64,000 bases of DNA from Ophioderma brevispina (taxonomy: Eukaryota; Echinodermata; Ophiuroidea; Amphilepidida; Ophiodermatidae), in assembly GCA_023653785.1 (NCBI GenBank), contig JAMKCH010049077.1:35599-99598 (forward strand). Reading direction: 5' to 3'. The position numbers were made by a program, and so were the translations under genes. Of the stretch, positions 45,139-57,060 are shown in pieces. The notes under the pieces are model-generated. The model was given only the letters and a program-made list of their open reading frames with translations. It was not told the origin of the DNA and searched no databases. The number at the start of each line of letters is the position of its first letter. Within the stretch, counting starts at the first letter, position 1.

Positions 45139-45188
<50 letters not shown>
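45139..45188. repeat. (AT)n microsatellite
   Basis: A pure AT run flanked by AAGTCGTATCGATCTACG on the left and CGTCACGTGAGTGCAACAAA on the right. Confidence 0.97.
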
Positions 45189-45189
<1 letters not shown>

Positions 45190-45190
<1 letters not shown>

Positions 45191-45425
45191 TCACGTGAGT
45201 GCAACAAAGTCGTAACTGACATTTTTGGCGAAATTGAGTAATTTATATAATGAAAAAGGAGGTCATTATGCATAATTTGATATACAATTCAAGTGACAGT
45301 CTCAACGTATTGCAGAGTTATTAGGCTAAATAGGCCTGGTGTAGATACGACTTTGTTACATTCAAAATTGGATTTATGTTGAGTGCAACAAAACCGTAAC
45401 TGGTAGATACGACTTGGTTGCACTA
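45190..45425. repeat. TACGACTTTGTTGCACT repeat family
   Basis: The word GTAGATACGACTTTGTT, or its inverse AACAAAGTCGTAACTG, occurs at 45195, 45342 and 45403. Related text occurs at 47395-47510 and 49193-49220. An unclassified dispersed family. Confidence 0.55.
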
Positions 45426-45714
45426 CACGGGAAAACTAGTAATCCTGTCACAACATACGACCATTTTAATTTTTGTAAACGATTGTTTTAAAAAACAAAA
45501 ACAGTTGCAAAAGCTTCACGATATCAAAAGCTTAACGATATCAAAATATTATTTTGCGGCGTTGGCGATCTGTACAAAAAAAGAGGAAATGACTGAATGC
45601 GAATCTGTGAAGAATTGACAAACCTTGCACAATTGCAATATAATAACAGCTAATAGTGTGCTCTAGAAATGTACGTAAGATCACATGTACTCATGGTAAC
45701 ATACTATTTTATAC

Positions 45715-45890
45715 ACTGTAAATGTTTAGAAAGTATGGACAAGAACGTGTACATTGTGACTAAAAATGTTAAATCCTGAACACGTTCATGATTTATGATG
45801 CCCTAGTGTTTAAATTCAAAATATGTTTACGATTTAAACATGCTTAGCCATAATCTAAACATGTTTGTATCCATACTTTCTAAACACTAA
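45715..45890. mobile_element. 175-bp inverted-repeat element
   Basis: GTTTAGAAAGTATGGA (45724-45739) and its exact inverse (45870-45885) flank an AT-rich interior containing repeated GTTTA/TAAAC words. Short and non-coding. Confidence 0.75.
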
Positions 45891-46199
45891 AAATACTTTA
45901 TTTAAATGATAAGATTCTGTGCACGTTCGAGAAGCTAATGGAAGTATTCGAGAGTCGGGGGACACAGCTAGAATGTTCTATAGGTATCTGCATATGCACT
46001 TTAATTGGGTAACCAACAACATGCTATGATGTAGCCTAATGTTTCTTGGAATCGAAGCGCAGTTACCTTGTTTTGATTGAGGTTGCAAGTTTATAAAGTA
46101 GCACAGTGCAAAGTTTAATTACGAGTATGATGTATTCCTTTAAAGATACTTAATATTTCAAGAATGATCTCATTGCAAGGTATAAAGTAAGACTTAAGA

Positions 46200-48000
46200 G
46201 ATCAATAACCGGTACCGTCACTCCTCTTACTGTCGGGTACCCATGCTCGTTCGTAGGAATTGAGAACACCCCCTTTTCGCGTTTTTTTGGTTTAAAAAAA
46301 CACCCCTTTTTAGTGCAAAATCGCGAATTTTTAGGGCAAAAATAGTACCCCCTTTTTTCGCGAAATCATGAATGATTTTAATTTACCACCCTTTTCAAAC
46401 AAAACATGAACTATGGTAAATACAGTCAACGAAACACAAATAACGAAATGGGCAAAATATATCAGTATAGGCCTATGTCGTCAGCTGAAGATTTGATGAT
46501 TGATACTTTGTTGATGGAATCCATTCCGAAAATCACGGACAAAAATATAACTGCGACTTGGTGCGACCACCCGTCCTATACCATTGTATACTTCAATCGA
46601 AGTACTTCAAAAGTTATTTTGTCAACATCTTTAATGTCTGTAAGTTGTGCAACTATTAATCCATGATTCTATTGTCATCTGGTAGACAACATGCATACCG
46701 AAATCTATCGGTTAACTCGATCACTTTTGATTTTACTTAGTGAGTTCTATTCTACGATATGATTAGTAGATTCAGTGTTCTAAAAAACAAGTAACATGTT
46801 ACTGACTGTTTCGCTACGATTGGTCTGACATTAATTTGCTTATAACATCACCTTCAAAACTCGGCTTAGCAAGTGAACACATGGATGATTTTTATGGTAC
46901 ATTTTCTGATTTTTTTCATGCAAATGCGGATCACAAAGTGTCTGAGAAAGTCTCAAGGAAGTGCTTTTCAGGTTTTTCTTGAAAACCCTAAACCTCAGAG
47001 CTTCCGGGGCTCTCCGCCTGGACCCCCGCCGGGCCGTTTGCCCCTGGACCCACCAGGGGCCCTAAGGCCGGCGCCCTGGACCCACCCGTTAGTTTTTTTC
47101 GCTCCGCTCGTTCCGCTCGCTTCGCTCTCATGGTTCTAATCACATCTTAGTCCAGCCCCCTCAATAACATTTTCCTGACACACCTATGGTTTTAATAAGG
47201 GTTTGGATAAATAATTCTCCAAATTTTTGGTCCTAAGTGCATTTTTCATTTTTTACCAAAGTTTGTTCTAATGTTTGGGCACAAAAAGCCATACTATATT
47301 ATCAACAATGTGTTCGACCTTCTCTCCACTCATTATTACTCAATACATAATTATTTTACAAGACCACACTTTAGAAGCCCAATTTATTGGCAGAGTATTA
47401 GGCTACATATGCCGATTTTGGGTGTAGATACGACTTTTTGCACTAAAAATTGAAAATTCTGGCTGATGCAACAAATCGTACCTGTTATATAACGGTTTGT
47501 TGCTGAGATCATGTGTGTAGTGAAATATCCATATGAACATTCATATTCGGAAATATGCTGGGTATTTATGAGGAGAGGATATAGTGGTTATTCGTCTTTA
47601 ATTATATGCTTTCCCGGTATGCTTCAAATTGTGCACAAGAAATATTTATAAATGCAGGGTACATATGTTAAACTATGTTCCAATTAAAGAATGGTTTATC
47701 TTCATGAAAAAGTGAAAACAAATTGCTTTTAGAAAGAAATTATGGTGGCCATGTACAGAAATGGGAGCCTCTATTGAGATCTGGAAATGGAATAGGAAAA
47801 ACAAAAGTAAATCAAGGTTTTGATTAACAGTTGGGGGTTTACCCCCTCTCTAGAGGGGCCCTCTCGGCACTCTGGATTTCGTGGTTTGAGGGTTGAGCTT
47901 GGGGTTGTATTTAGTGACAATCCATGTTGGGATTTGAAATGGTCTTTGCTCTATTAACATTGGATCCTGTTGGATATGCTTTGAAATCAAACGGATTGAA
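46200..48000. other. Gene-poor interval with repeat fragments
   Basis: It contains a CCCATGCTCGTTC word (46240) shared with the ends of the element at 49450 and the GC-rich patch at 46960-47135. It also holds an 86-codon frame (46406-46666) without known motif, plus text related to the TACGACTTTGTTGC family at 47395-47510. Confidence 0.4.
46960..47135. repeat. GC-rich patch
   Basis: Repeated CTCCGCCTGGACCCCC-type words followed by TTCGCTCCGCTCG and TTCCGCTCGCTTCGCTC. The composition is sharply unlike the neighbours. It may be the end of an element of a GC-rich repeat family, similar in style to 17735-17830. Confidence 0.55.
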
Positions 48001-48006
48001 TCTTAA

Positions 48007-48834
48007 CCACTTAAGTGACCAAGGGGGGGGGGGGGGTTCCTAGGGATCATCCAAATTTGTTTTCGCGCTGGCCGCTTTGGGCGTGGGATTTTGCGCCGAT
48101 ATTTTTTGTATTGTCGCTTACTTTTTAAATGCGCTTCTTTTCATACCAAAATAATTAAAAATCGCCAAGCCGTAATGAGTTATTGGGAGGTCCCATGGAA
48201 CCCCCCCCCTCTTGGGCACTAACGGAAGGCATCTGAGAATATTTCTAAAAATCAAAAGAGCAACCCATTTTTTTTTGGCTGATATTGTCACACATACATA
48301 AAAGTAAACATTTAAGTAACATTAAATAATTAACCCTTTCGGTGCTGAAAACAAACCTTTCATTGTGGACGTTGCTAAACCGTTACTGTACAAAGTCCTA
48401 TGGGAAATGACGTGTATTTTGCAACCCCCGTAAAATACAGGATTCCTTAAAACTGCAGTTTTGTGTTAAACATATATGTAGTTTGGTCTTCTAGAAGTAG
48501 ATATCAACATAAAATAAGTGTTTTCAAAAAGTTTGATGTAGCACAACACAGCTCATTTGAAATTTCCGTCTGTTTGCCCATTGTTCGCGTGTTTTGGGAA
48601 AAAACAATGTTTTGCCCCTAATTTCCGCCCAAATAATTTTCATTTTTTATGCTCTGATTTGGGGTTTGTCCTATACTCTCCAATGTGTATAAATTCGTCA
48701 ACAATCCACCGGGAAAAGTGGTTTTTCCTTGTGGGGGGGGGCGTCCCCCTGCCCCCCCCCCCCCCCCCCCCCCCCGACCCCCCCCCCCCCGCCCCTTGGC
48801 ACCAACGGAGTGAAAACCCTTGGTCACTTAAGTG
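48007..48834. mobile_element. piggyBac-like non-autonomous element, copy 2
   Basis: TTAA (48003-48006), then CCACTTAAGTGACCAAGGG. The right end is CCCTTGGTCACTTAAGTG, then TTAA (48835-48838). The subterminal CCAAGGG plus G run resembles copy 1 at 43837. The interior shares CGCGCTGGCCGCTTTGGGCG-like text with 56080-56225. C and G runs near the right end (48740-48790) generate spurious Pro-rich and Gly-rich frames. Confidence 0.88.
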
Positions 48835-48839
48835 TTAAG

Positions 48840-49449
48840 GCGGGTGAGTTTTAGATTTGAATCTTTTTTCTTTTTTGTGTTGGTCACTGACTGCAGTCCT
48901 GGGGGTTTTATTTTTTGGATCCCTGAGGTTTAGGGTGTAGGGCAGTAGTAGACAGACCAGCATCACCGCTGGTATTAAATTGTGCTGGTGGTTATTTGTG
49001 TGCCTAATATTGTAAAGGACATTTTGGCGACCCAAGTGGCCTCGTCCCCCGGTCATGCCTCGGGGGAGTTAGGACTTTTTTGTATCTTGGTTTTGTTTTG
49101 TAGGACTCTTGGTCTTTCTTTTTCTCTTTTTTCATTGGATTAATGATAAACAAGTCATGAATATATTAGACGGTACAAAATTATTTTCGTCATTTGAGTG
49201 CAACAAAGTCTTACTGTCTAACTGGCTATATCATCTCAAAGTTTGTTTCCAGGATAATCCTAATCCTATTTTTTTCTCGCCCCGAGAAAATCCGCATGTT
49301 GTTGTTGTTTCTTCTATTCTTCACTGCGTAAGATTCCGGTCATCGGGAAATCAACGAATCAGCACGCGATGAATGCTGCTAAGAAAACTAACATATGGGT
49401 CGGCTTACATGAAACGGTCCACGCCCGGGGGGTTCTTCGATTTGGGGGG
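48840..49449. other. Interval with unclassified repeat text
   Basis: The minus-strand text around 48870-49060 (CATGACCGGGGGACGAGGCC, a GGTCTGTCTACTACTGCCC-like stretch) looks like a dispersed repeat or retroelement fragment, but I cannot place it. No gene recognised. Confidence 0.3.
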
Positions 49450-50730
49450 TCGGGAACCCATGCTCGTTCCAAAAGGAGGACTAGCTGAAAATGCGGGACT
49501 ACCGCTAGGGGGTATCAATTCACATACATCAAGTTCTAGTCCCGCTAGGGGTACAGATTCAGTTGTAAATTGTGACGGTTAAATGATACAATAGAAAATT
49601 AACCTAAACATATCAGCAAGTGTGTATGTTTTCTTGGGAGTAACACAAGTGTCATTTTTTCTTGAATTTGGGGATCGGTTTGACTGCAAAATTGTCGACA
49701 ACCCCTCCCTCGGTACAACAAAACGCATTCATTTCTATTCAAAAGATAGTAATAACTTATCTTTAAAAAAATGATGGTTGTGGTCAAAAACTTTGGTGGC
49801 AGGGGTGTTTTTTGGGTCTATAAATCACGTTTTTGAGCTAACAAAATTAAGAAAATCAAGATTTATTAATTTCTTGGCAAAACCAATTTTAATCATTATG
49901 CAATACTATCAATCGCTACCATTTATCTTATAGATTTCAGTTTTATGCAATATATAAAGGATCAGATTTTTAGCCCCCAAATCACCCTTTCCCCCAAAAA
50001 AAACATCCTTTTTATCACATGTCACCACAACGAGTATTACCTGAACCCTTTATGCAATGTATAAAACATATACGAATAACAAAAATAATACCATAAAAAC
50101 AAGATACTTAAAACAAAATAAAAACTACTAATTTCGCTTAATATGTACCCCAAAATGCGTTTTTCGGCCTAGAAATCATCCCTGCCACCAAATATTTCAA
50201 CCACAACCATCATTTTCTTAAATCTCATATATTTATCCTTCAAATAAAGTTGATTGTGTTTAGTTGTAACGAGGGGATAGGGTAACTCGAAAACTAGAGC
50301 ACTTTTTAAAGCTTGGCCGTATTATGAACAAATCCCGCAATCACTACAAATTATCTTCAATCAATCTTTATTTGTTCATCATAGAATACAGCAAAAACAA
50401 TATGATAAATAATTATGTAAATAATGCAGTACAGTGAAAAATTAATTGTTACAATATTAATCAAAAATATTTTGCATACAAGTAAAGATGTTTGTAATAC
50501 ATTATATGTGGACAAAAGAGAGTATATAACTGGTATAATACTAGTGGAAAATATATTTAAAATAGCAGAGTAAGGATGTTATGTTACTGCTGTACCGTTA
50601 GGTGTATATTTTCACTGAAAACTAGTATAATTTCAAAGAAATGGTTCCATTAGGGGCCAGGTATATTTTTACTGAAAATTGGTCCCGTTAGGAGTCACTT
50701 GAAGAACCCCTGGAACCAGCATGGGTGCCC
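49450..50730. mobile_element. Probable 1.3-kb inverted-repeat element
   Basis: The left end around GGGAACCCATGCTCGTTCC is matched inversely by GGAACCAGCATGGGTGCCC at the right. Further pairs are looser. It encloses a better inverted pair at 49739-50240, so it is nested or composite. Confidence 0.5.
49739..50240. mobile_element. 500-bp inverted-repeat element
   Basis: The left arm AAAAATGATGGTTGTGGTCA and AACTTTGGTGGCAGGG is matched inversely by CCCTGCCACCAAATATTTC and AACCACAACCATCATTTTC. The arms are about 90 bp. No coding capacity. Confidence 0.8.
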
Positions 50731-51059
50731 AACGAAAATCCAAGATCCTCAGTCAACGCGTTCACATTTAATCAAACTTTCATCCTTTATTTTTCACACT
50801 GGGCATTCTTGGCACTAGAGCTGAACGCATTACGATGTACAAACATTGCGTATTTAACGAAAACAGCAACAAATACACACCGAAGACAGCCGGAACATGT
50901 TGTAATATGCAATATACTTTTATACTTTAAGTGTTCGCATATAGAGTTCAAAAAAATCTCCAGTAATGATTGCTCGCCAATCATCGATTGCGGCAGAGGG
51001 ATTACGATCAAAGGTCCGCTGTCGAATCCCTTCCTTTTGTGCGGGTGAATGGATAAACA
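50731..51059. other. Overlapping unrecognised frames
   Basis: A plus-strand frame of 107 codons (50725-51048) and a minus-strand frame of 97 codons (50787-51080) cover the same bases. Neither shows a known motif and both are probably chance. Confidence 0.3.
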
Positions 51060-51690
51060 TACAGGGTGATTTACACTCATTTTTATTATTCACTGCAGCA
51101 GTGAAAAATCTACAGAATGTATTGGCTATGATATATGAAACAAGATTGTTTCACATAGTAGAGAATTTTTTAATCTTGGTTGTTGAACTTTGCAATGAGA
51201 AGTTATGCCAACTTAAAGACTGGCACCCAATTTTACCATGTCTGCGGAATCACTGTTGAGACTTGGGATGACACTACACAATTACGCCTTGACATTCTTT
51301 GCTTTGATACCCATGGGGGTGTTTCTCCCTGTTCCCCGTGTTACGCTACTGGCATTGACTAAGAAATTGTTAAGAAATGTTATCAACAACAGTTAGTATG
51401 TATTAGGTAATGGTTACTTTAGAGAAACAAAGGTTATTAAGCATTTAGATGGCAGTAACTCAATGGCCTTACTACTTCTGTGGACGTGAGGAATTGTACA
51501 ACCGTGGTCAATATTGGCGGCTTTCCATTAATTTATCATATCCACAATATGGAATAAGGTAAACCTTCGACTTTTTTTACCAATTATAGTGGATATAACG
51601 AGCTATTGTTTTCATATATAAAAATCAATTTGTAAACTTTTTAAATATTTTTCATATTTTTGGGGGTAAATCTTTTTGACTCACCCTGTA
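51060..51690. mobile_element. 630-bp element with TACAGGGTGA ends
   Basis: Left end TACAGGGTGATTTACACTCA and right complement TACAGGGTGAGTCAAAAAGA share the first 10 bases and little more. Such TACAGGGTG ends with a TA border are common among Tc1/mariner-type elements. Similar words lie at 35311 and 35384. Confidence 0.6.
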
Positions 51691-52056
51691 TTAAAATCGG
51701 ACGGTGGAAGTCGCTGTGCTTCCTTCTTATCTCTTTCTTCCATGCGGAGAGGTCATTTCAATCATTGATTGATATTAATCATCAGGTATGAATGGTTTAA
51801 TTGTGTGGTATCTATAACTTTAACAAATATGAAAACACTCGGACAGGGTTCGATTGATTGTCGGTCAACTTGGTCTGATTCGTTCATTTTTTTGTTCGCG
51901 CGTGTGTATATGTTTGTGCTAACTCTTCAAAATATTTTATTTCCTTCATATAGCTCCTGTGCTTCACTTCTTTTTCATCACGGTTATTAATCAATTAGTT
52001 TTGTATTAATGTTTAATTATAGTAACTATTTCAGTCAGTTATATCTCTGCGAGCAG

Positions 52057-52542
52057 GAGCTGGTTATTTTCATTTCTGTGACCACTTTAGATGTAAAACA
52101 GGTTACAGGGTTTACTCTTTGTCTGGCTGTAAACATTGATGCTACAAACTGCTACCCAACCCTTACTCTAACAGCTATATCAGCACACACACAATAGGGT
52201 ATAGGCCTATATAGTTTTCGTCTCCATTAGATAACATAACTAATATACTTGTGTGTCAATATACTCATGCACAAGAGAAGTTATTCTTGTAGACAGTAAT
52301 TTAAGCATTTGATTTTTTTACCAAACAACACCTCACAATAACATGTTTACGTTTCTTTATAATGCCGATGTAGTTCGATACGCTTGGTGTAATAATTATA
52401 CAAGAAAACTTTCTCTGCATACCCTTAAATCTGGCCAGTGCCTTTAAGCTTGCATAATAACGATGTCGTGTGACGTGTTCATCCTAGGCCTACACTAAAG
52501 AAGCAACACGTAATATTCCTCATGAAAATAACCCTATATTTT
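52057..52542. repeat. 0.5-kb direct duplication, first copy
   Basis: It runs from GAGCTGGTTATTTTCATTTC to AAAATAACCCTATATTTT and is followed at once by about 20 A. It is nearly identical to 52563-53131 but lacks a segment of about 85 bp present in that copy (52690-52775). Confidence 0.95.
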
Positions 52543-52562
52543 AAAAAAAAAAAAAAAAAAAA

Positions 52563-53131
52563 GAGCTGGTTATTTTCATTTCTGTGACCACTTTAGATGT
52601 AAAACAGGTTACAGGGTTTACTCTTTGTCTGGCTGTAAACATTGATGCTACAAACTGCTACCCAACCCTTACTCTAACAGCTATATCATCACTCATGTCG
52701 AATTGATGATCCCACTCCTCAAAACACGTAAGACGCTTGACGACATCGCGCGTATATGTGTATCTTCAAAAGCAAACACACAATAGGGTATAGGCCTATA
52801 TAGTTTTCGTCTCCATTAGATAACATAACTAATATACTTGTGTGTCAATATACTCATGCACAAGAGAAGTTATTCTTGTAGACAGTAATTTAAGCATTTG
52901 ATTTTTTTACCAAACAACACCTCACAATAACATGTTTACGTTTCTTTATAATGCCGATGTAGTTCGATACGCTTGGTGTAATAATTATACAAGAAAACTT
53001 TCTCTGCATACCCTTAAATCTGGCCAGTGCCTTTAAGCTTGCATAATAAAGATGTCGTGTGACGTGTTCATCCTAGGCCTACACTAAAGAAGCAACACGT
53101 AATATTCCTCATGAAAATAACCCTATATTTT
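52563..53131. repeat. 0.5-kb direct duplication, second copy
   Basis: It begins GAGCTGGTTATTTTCATTTC directly after the A run, carries the extra segment containing CATCGCGCGTATATGTGTAT, and flows into unique sequence (TTTATAAGTTTCACAATTTA). Confidence 0.95.
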
Positions 53132-53495
53132 TATAAGTTTCACAATTTAGACATGCTATACTAAATAATCACTTCCTAATCTGACATACTTATAATAATA
53201 ATAATCAAGGTTTATTTTAATCTCAAACTCGTGGGACATGTAAGTATAATTGCTAGAGACTTTACAACTTAATAATTACTAGACAGAAACAATGCAACTT
53301 TGAGGCAGCAGCTTAACAGCGCCATATTGCAACATTCAAGCACTATACGAAACACACACCGGATGGGAAGTGCAAGCTTTCGTGGTTCCTTTGCCCATTT
53401 CAAATGAACCATGGAGAAAGTGGTATTCAGGTTTTAATCAATATCTGTTATACAAATTAAATCCCAAATTGAGTTCCCGAATTAAATCCAGCAAG

Positions 53496-53569
53496 TGGTC
53501 CCACTGAGATTCGAACCGAGGACCCTTTGCTCCGGAGGTAAGCTTGCTAACCGCTAGACCACGCCACCT
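53496..53569 (-). repeat. tRNA-like SINE head, not a true tRNA
   Basis: On the minus strand it has an A box (TGGTCTAGCGGTTAGCAAG) and a B box (GGTTCGAATCTC) at tRNA spacing. The 5' end GGTGGCG does not pair with the 3' end GTGGGACCA, so the acceptor stem is broken. The downstream minus-strand text (GGATTTAATTCGGGAACTC) would be the SINE body. Confidence 0.7.
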
Positions 53570-53880
53570 TCTCATACTTTCAATTTGGGGAAGGGGGTCA
53601 CTCAACTTTAGAAGTAACGGTGATGTGCTCAAAGCTCGGATGTCTTTTGTAGACACGCCCCTAAAAATGTGAGGTTGAAATACAAAAAAGAGGCATATTT
53701 TTATTTTTAAAGAAATCTATGTTTTGGAATTGTGATAAAATTCGACAAGAGATTATAGGCCTATACATAATTATTTCAAATTAGTTTTGAAAATCGGTCA
53801 TTGGGTGACACTGAGCGAAAGAAAACAAAACAAAAATAAAACCCACAAAAACACATACACACACATACATGTACACCCCA

Positions 53881-53888
53881 CCACATAC
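53881..53888. other. hAT target-site duplication, left
   Basis: CCACATAC, repeated exactly at 55444-55451 on the other side of the element. Confidence 0.9.
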
Positions 53889-55443
53889 CAGTGTTGGAGC
53901 GAGTCCGGACTCATGAGTCCAAAGCCGAGTCCGAGTCCATCGGGCCCGAGTCCGAGTCACAATGTCTGAGTCCTGAGTCCATTGGACCTGAGTCCGAGTC
54001 CAAGTCCAGAGAATGTGGGCTTGAGGCTGGGCTAGAACTAATTCTGACACCTAAATAGTGCTAATTTAAAATTATACTGGGATTGAAAATTACTTGGACA
54101 GGAGTTTTTGGCCCACCTCGTGTAAGCGCAACAAGCAACACATATGATTACTTTGACCAATTACGCATCTAGAAACGAGGTGCAACATTCCTTCTGGCTC
54201 ACGCAGACCATGCGTGCTTGTGTTCGTGCCTGTCCAACAAAATAATCAGACCGCTGTAGTTACTTTTTTCAAATAACATTTAATTATGGTCATGTTAGCT
54301 GATCACTAGTCAAATTACCAGAAAATAGCCCATATACCTGACGTGATTGACTATGAGTATGATGTATTCAGTCACACATTAAAACTATTTTCCCAAAAAT
54401 ATTGTAATTATATTTTAAGATCATGAGAAAGAGACATTTCTAAATTTCATCAAATCTAATTTATTTCAAAAACATTTGAATTTAAATAAAAATATCAGAA
54501 TCTCTTCAATTTCAGCCTTTTTTTTTGAAAATTCAAGTATCTATATAGCTCTAGCTAGTTTCATGCTAACCTATGTGCGGCTTATATAACGCGCGTCCCA
54601 TAATTGGACAATTACGTGAGATTTGTTTCACATACAAATAAATATTATGTACGAATCTAGATAGTTCTAAGTAGTTCATACAAAAATTTAAGGTTGTGTG
54701 AGGTGTAGTAGGCCACCCATGGCAAATACTTGTTAATTGATCTGTGTTTAATTAGGCCTGGCATTTTTTCAGGTTCACACTCTGTGAGACTGAGTAGTAT
54801 GTAGACCTGTGTTATGCAACTACATGTAGCCCTGTGAAGTTTGTGAGGCTGGCTAGACTTTACACTGAAGGATTTTAAGCTGTACTTAGAATGAAAACTG
54901 CTAGGGAGTTAGGGATAGGGAGGAGGAGGAGGACGACGACGACGACAATGAGAAAAATACATTCCTTATGAAGATGTAAATTAGCCAAATGTATTTTTAT
55001 TTTTTTAACCCTTCAGCTTAGAAAATATAAATAATCACAACAGCTAATCCGAAGAAGACAAGTGAAAAAGAATATGAAACATAAAAATTACTTTTGAAAT
55101 AACTGTGAAATTGATTATAAAAAACGTGTTTGTGCAATAATTAAAAAATAAAAGCATGTTTGTGCTGATTTCATGCAGGCTAGCTCACACATTTTCAATT
55201 AATTTTTTTTATTCTAAGCTGAAATTTTCTTACCGGACTCAGCCGGACTCATCTTTGAGTCCGAGTCCACAGGGGTTGAGTCCAAGTCCGAGTCCAGCAG
55301 GGTCCGAGTCCGAGTCCATGGGGGCCTGAGTCCGAGTCCACAGGGGCCTGAGTCCGAGTCCACTAAACATGAGTCCGAGTCCAAGTCCGGACTCGGACTC
55401 GGACTCACCGATCGAGTCCGAGTCCGGACTCGCTCCAACTCTG
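53889..55443. mobile_element. hAT-like non-autonomous element with GAGTCC satellite arms
   Basis: Left end CAGTGTTGGAGCGAGTCCGG and right-end complement CAGAGTTGGAGCGAGTCCGG differ at one base. Both continue into arrays of the hexamer GAGTCC and its variants (53897-54010 and 55240-55430). An exact 8-bp duplication CCACATAC flanks it, as expected for hAT. The interior (about 54015-55230) is AT-rich with no transposase. It includes a GAG/GAC triplet run at 54917-54947. The right array is longer than the left. Ser/Asp-rich frames across the hexamers are not genes. Confidence 0.93.
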
Positions 55444-55451
55444 CCACATAC
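55444..55451. other. hAT target-site duplication, right
   Basis: CCACATAC, identical to 53881-53888. Confidence 0.9.
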
Positions 55452-55779
55452 ACATCCCACCACATACCACACGCTCACACACATACACGCGCGCACACAA
55501 ACACGCACCCCCACACCCACACACAGTGACCCCGGGTCTCGAACATGTTCAAGATGGTTGGAATAGTCGCGTAACTTTACCATAATTCTACGCCTAAGTT
55601 TCAGGAAGGCATGAACAGTAGTGGAAAAAGCGTACGTGCTAGTTACGACAGACGTAGATTTTTCGTAAGTTTTGAGGAAAATCTTAAGTGCATACTAAAT
55701 TTCGGAACGCAGTAAATGCGTAAGTGTGAACTTTACGCAAAAGTGGCGATAGAAAGAGGCTACGACTGTCGTACGACCA

Positions 55780-56828
55780 CATAGTTCGGGCTCCATAGAC
55801 GACAACGGAATGAGGCGTGAAACTAATGAATCAAGTGCCTATGAGTCCGAAGGACTATATTTCCTGCCACACCGGCATTGTGACCCAGTTGCATTACGTC
55901 CTTGTTATAGATATGATTTTTCCGCTGGAGTGGTAGTGTATCCCTTTGACCGGCCAGGACTGTTTGTTTTGTTAGACCCATAGCAGTTGGATTTTGGCAC
56001 CGAAAATAACACCTTTTTCCCCAGGTCCGTTCCTTATTTAACACTTAATTGACCAAGAAAGGTTCCTTTGGGCCCAAAAATCGTTTCTGCGCTGGCCGCT
56101 TTATGCATGAATTTTTTGGGTCGAATTTGTTTGTAATTGTCTGACTTTTAAATGATCTTCTCTTTCATTAAAAAAAAAATACAATCGGCCAAACCGTTAA
56201 TGAGTTAATGGAGCAACTACTCCTGGTTACCTAAGGAATAATTTCAGGTATATTACATAAGATTTAGAGCAGTTCAAACATTTGATCCCCATAGTAACTT
56301 TACCCCTCTCCTGGGGGTCTCCAGCAGACATTCATATTTGCAAAAGTTATATTTTTCTCTGAATTTTCCCGTGTTCAGATATTGGTATCTCGTTCGTGTG
56401 ATCAAAACCTTCTGGGCTGCTGCTCTAGACATTGTATTACTTTTGTATTGGTTGTCACAGAAAATCATTTTCACCAAAATGAATTGATTTCGCCATTAAT
56501 TACCATTGAAATGGTCATTGTGAGAGTTTTTTCAATGGTGTTTAGGTTCCTGTGCATGAATAAAACAGATTCGATAGGTAACGATGTTTTCACGTTTATT
56601 TCAATTTTAATCATTATTTTAACCTTCTTTGGGTGAAAGTTTATAACTCCAATGCCAGTTGTCATGGACCACTTACGGTCAGCTAGTACAGGTGTGGCAG
56701 GAGATATAGTCCTCCGGGCTCACAGTCCGGGAACAATGGTGAACAATAGGACAATCGATTCAGTTGATTCTTCACGCAACATTAGTTTCACGCTTTATTC
56801 CGTTGTCGTCTATGGAGCCCGGACTATG
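55780..56828. mobile_element. 1.05-kb element whose ends are the shared 110-bp module
   Basis: Left end ATAGTTCGGGCTCCATAGAC and right-end complement ATAGTCCGGGCTCCATAGAC match. The match runs through GACAACGGAAT, GCGTGAAACTAATG, GGACTATAT-TCCTGCCACAC and beyond, with a gap in the left arm. The same module occurs at 4660-4797 and 10019-10153. A piggyBac-like fragment is nested at 56035-56225. Confidence 0.85.
56035..56225. mobile_element. piggyBac-like fragment, copy 3
   Basis: TTTAACACTTAATTGACCAAG, then GCGCTGGCCGCTTTATGC and CGTTAATGAGTTAATGG, align with the left third of the element at 48007. No right end was found, so this copy is truncated. Confidence 0.75.
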
Positions 56829-56918
56829 ATACCTGTCGGACTATGATTACTTTCACAACGGTAATAAGCTTATCGGACTTAAAAGTTATGTCTGAACTAA
56901 GCGCTAATACCGTTAATG

Positions 56919-57060
56919 CGCCTCCACACTGCCAATTTTAGGTCCGATACTAATACCGACAGAATTTAGATCCGATCAGTGCGCGTCCACACTGCCCTCT
57001 AAAGTCCGACGCTAATACCGACAAAGTTAGAAACGGTAATAAGTGACTTAGCCTCCGTGT
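56919..57060. repeat. Direct repeat of about 65 bp
   Basis: Two copies of GCGCSTCCACACTGCC, with GTCCGAYRCTAATACCGACA and GTTAGA-type endings. Further partial words (CTAATACCG, GGTAATAAG) lie nearby. Unclassified. Confidence 0.6.

Noticed and set aside
48557..48838. Pro-rich and Gly-rich frames
   Set aside because: They are products of C and G runs inside the piggyBac-like element.
53496..53569. Functional tRNA gene
   Set aside because: A and B boxes are present but the acceptor stem does not pair; a SINE head is likelier.
53787..55583. Ser/Asp/Pro-rich reading frames
   Set aside because: They arise from GAGTCC hexamer arrays in the hAT-like element and occur on both strands.
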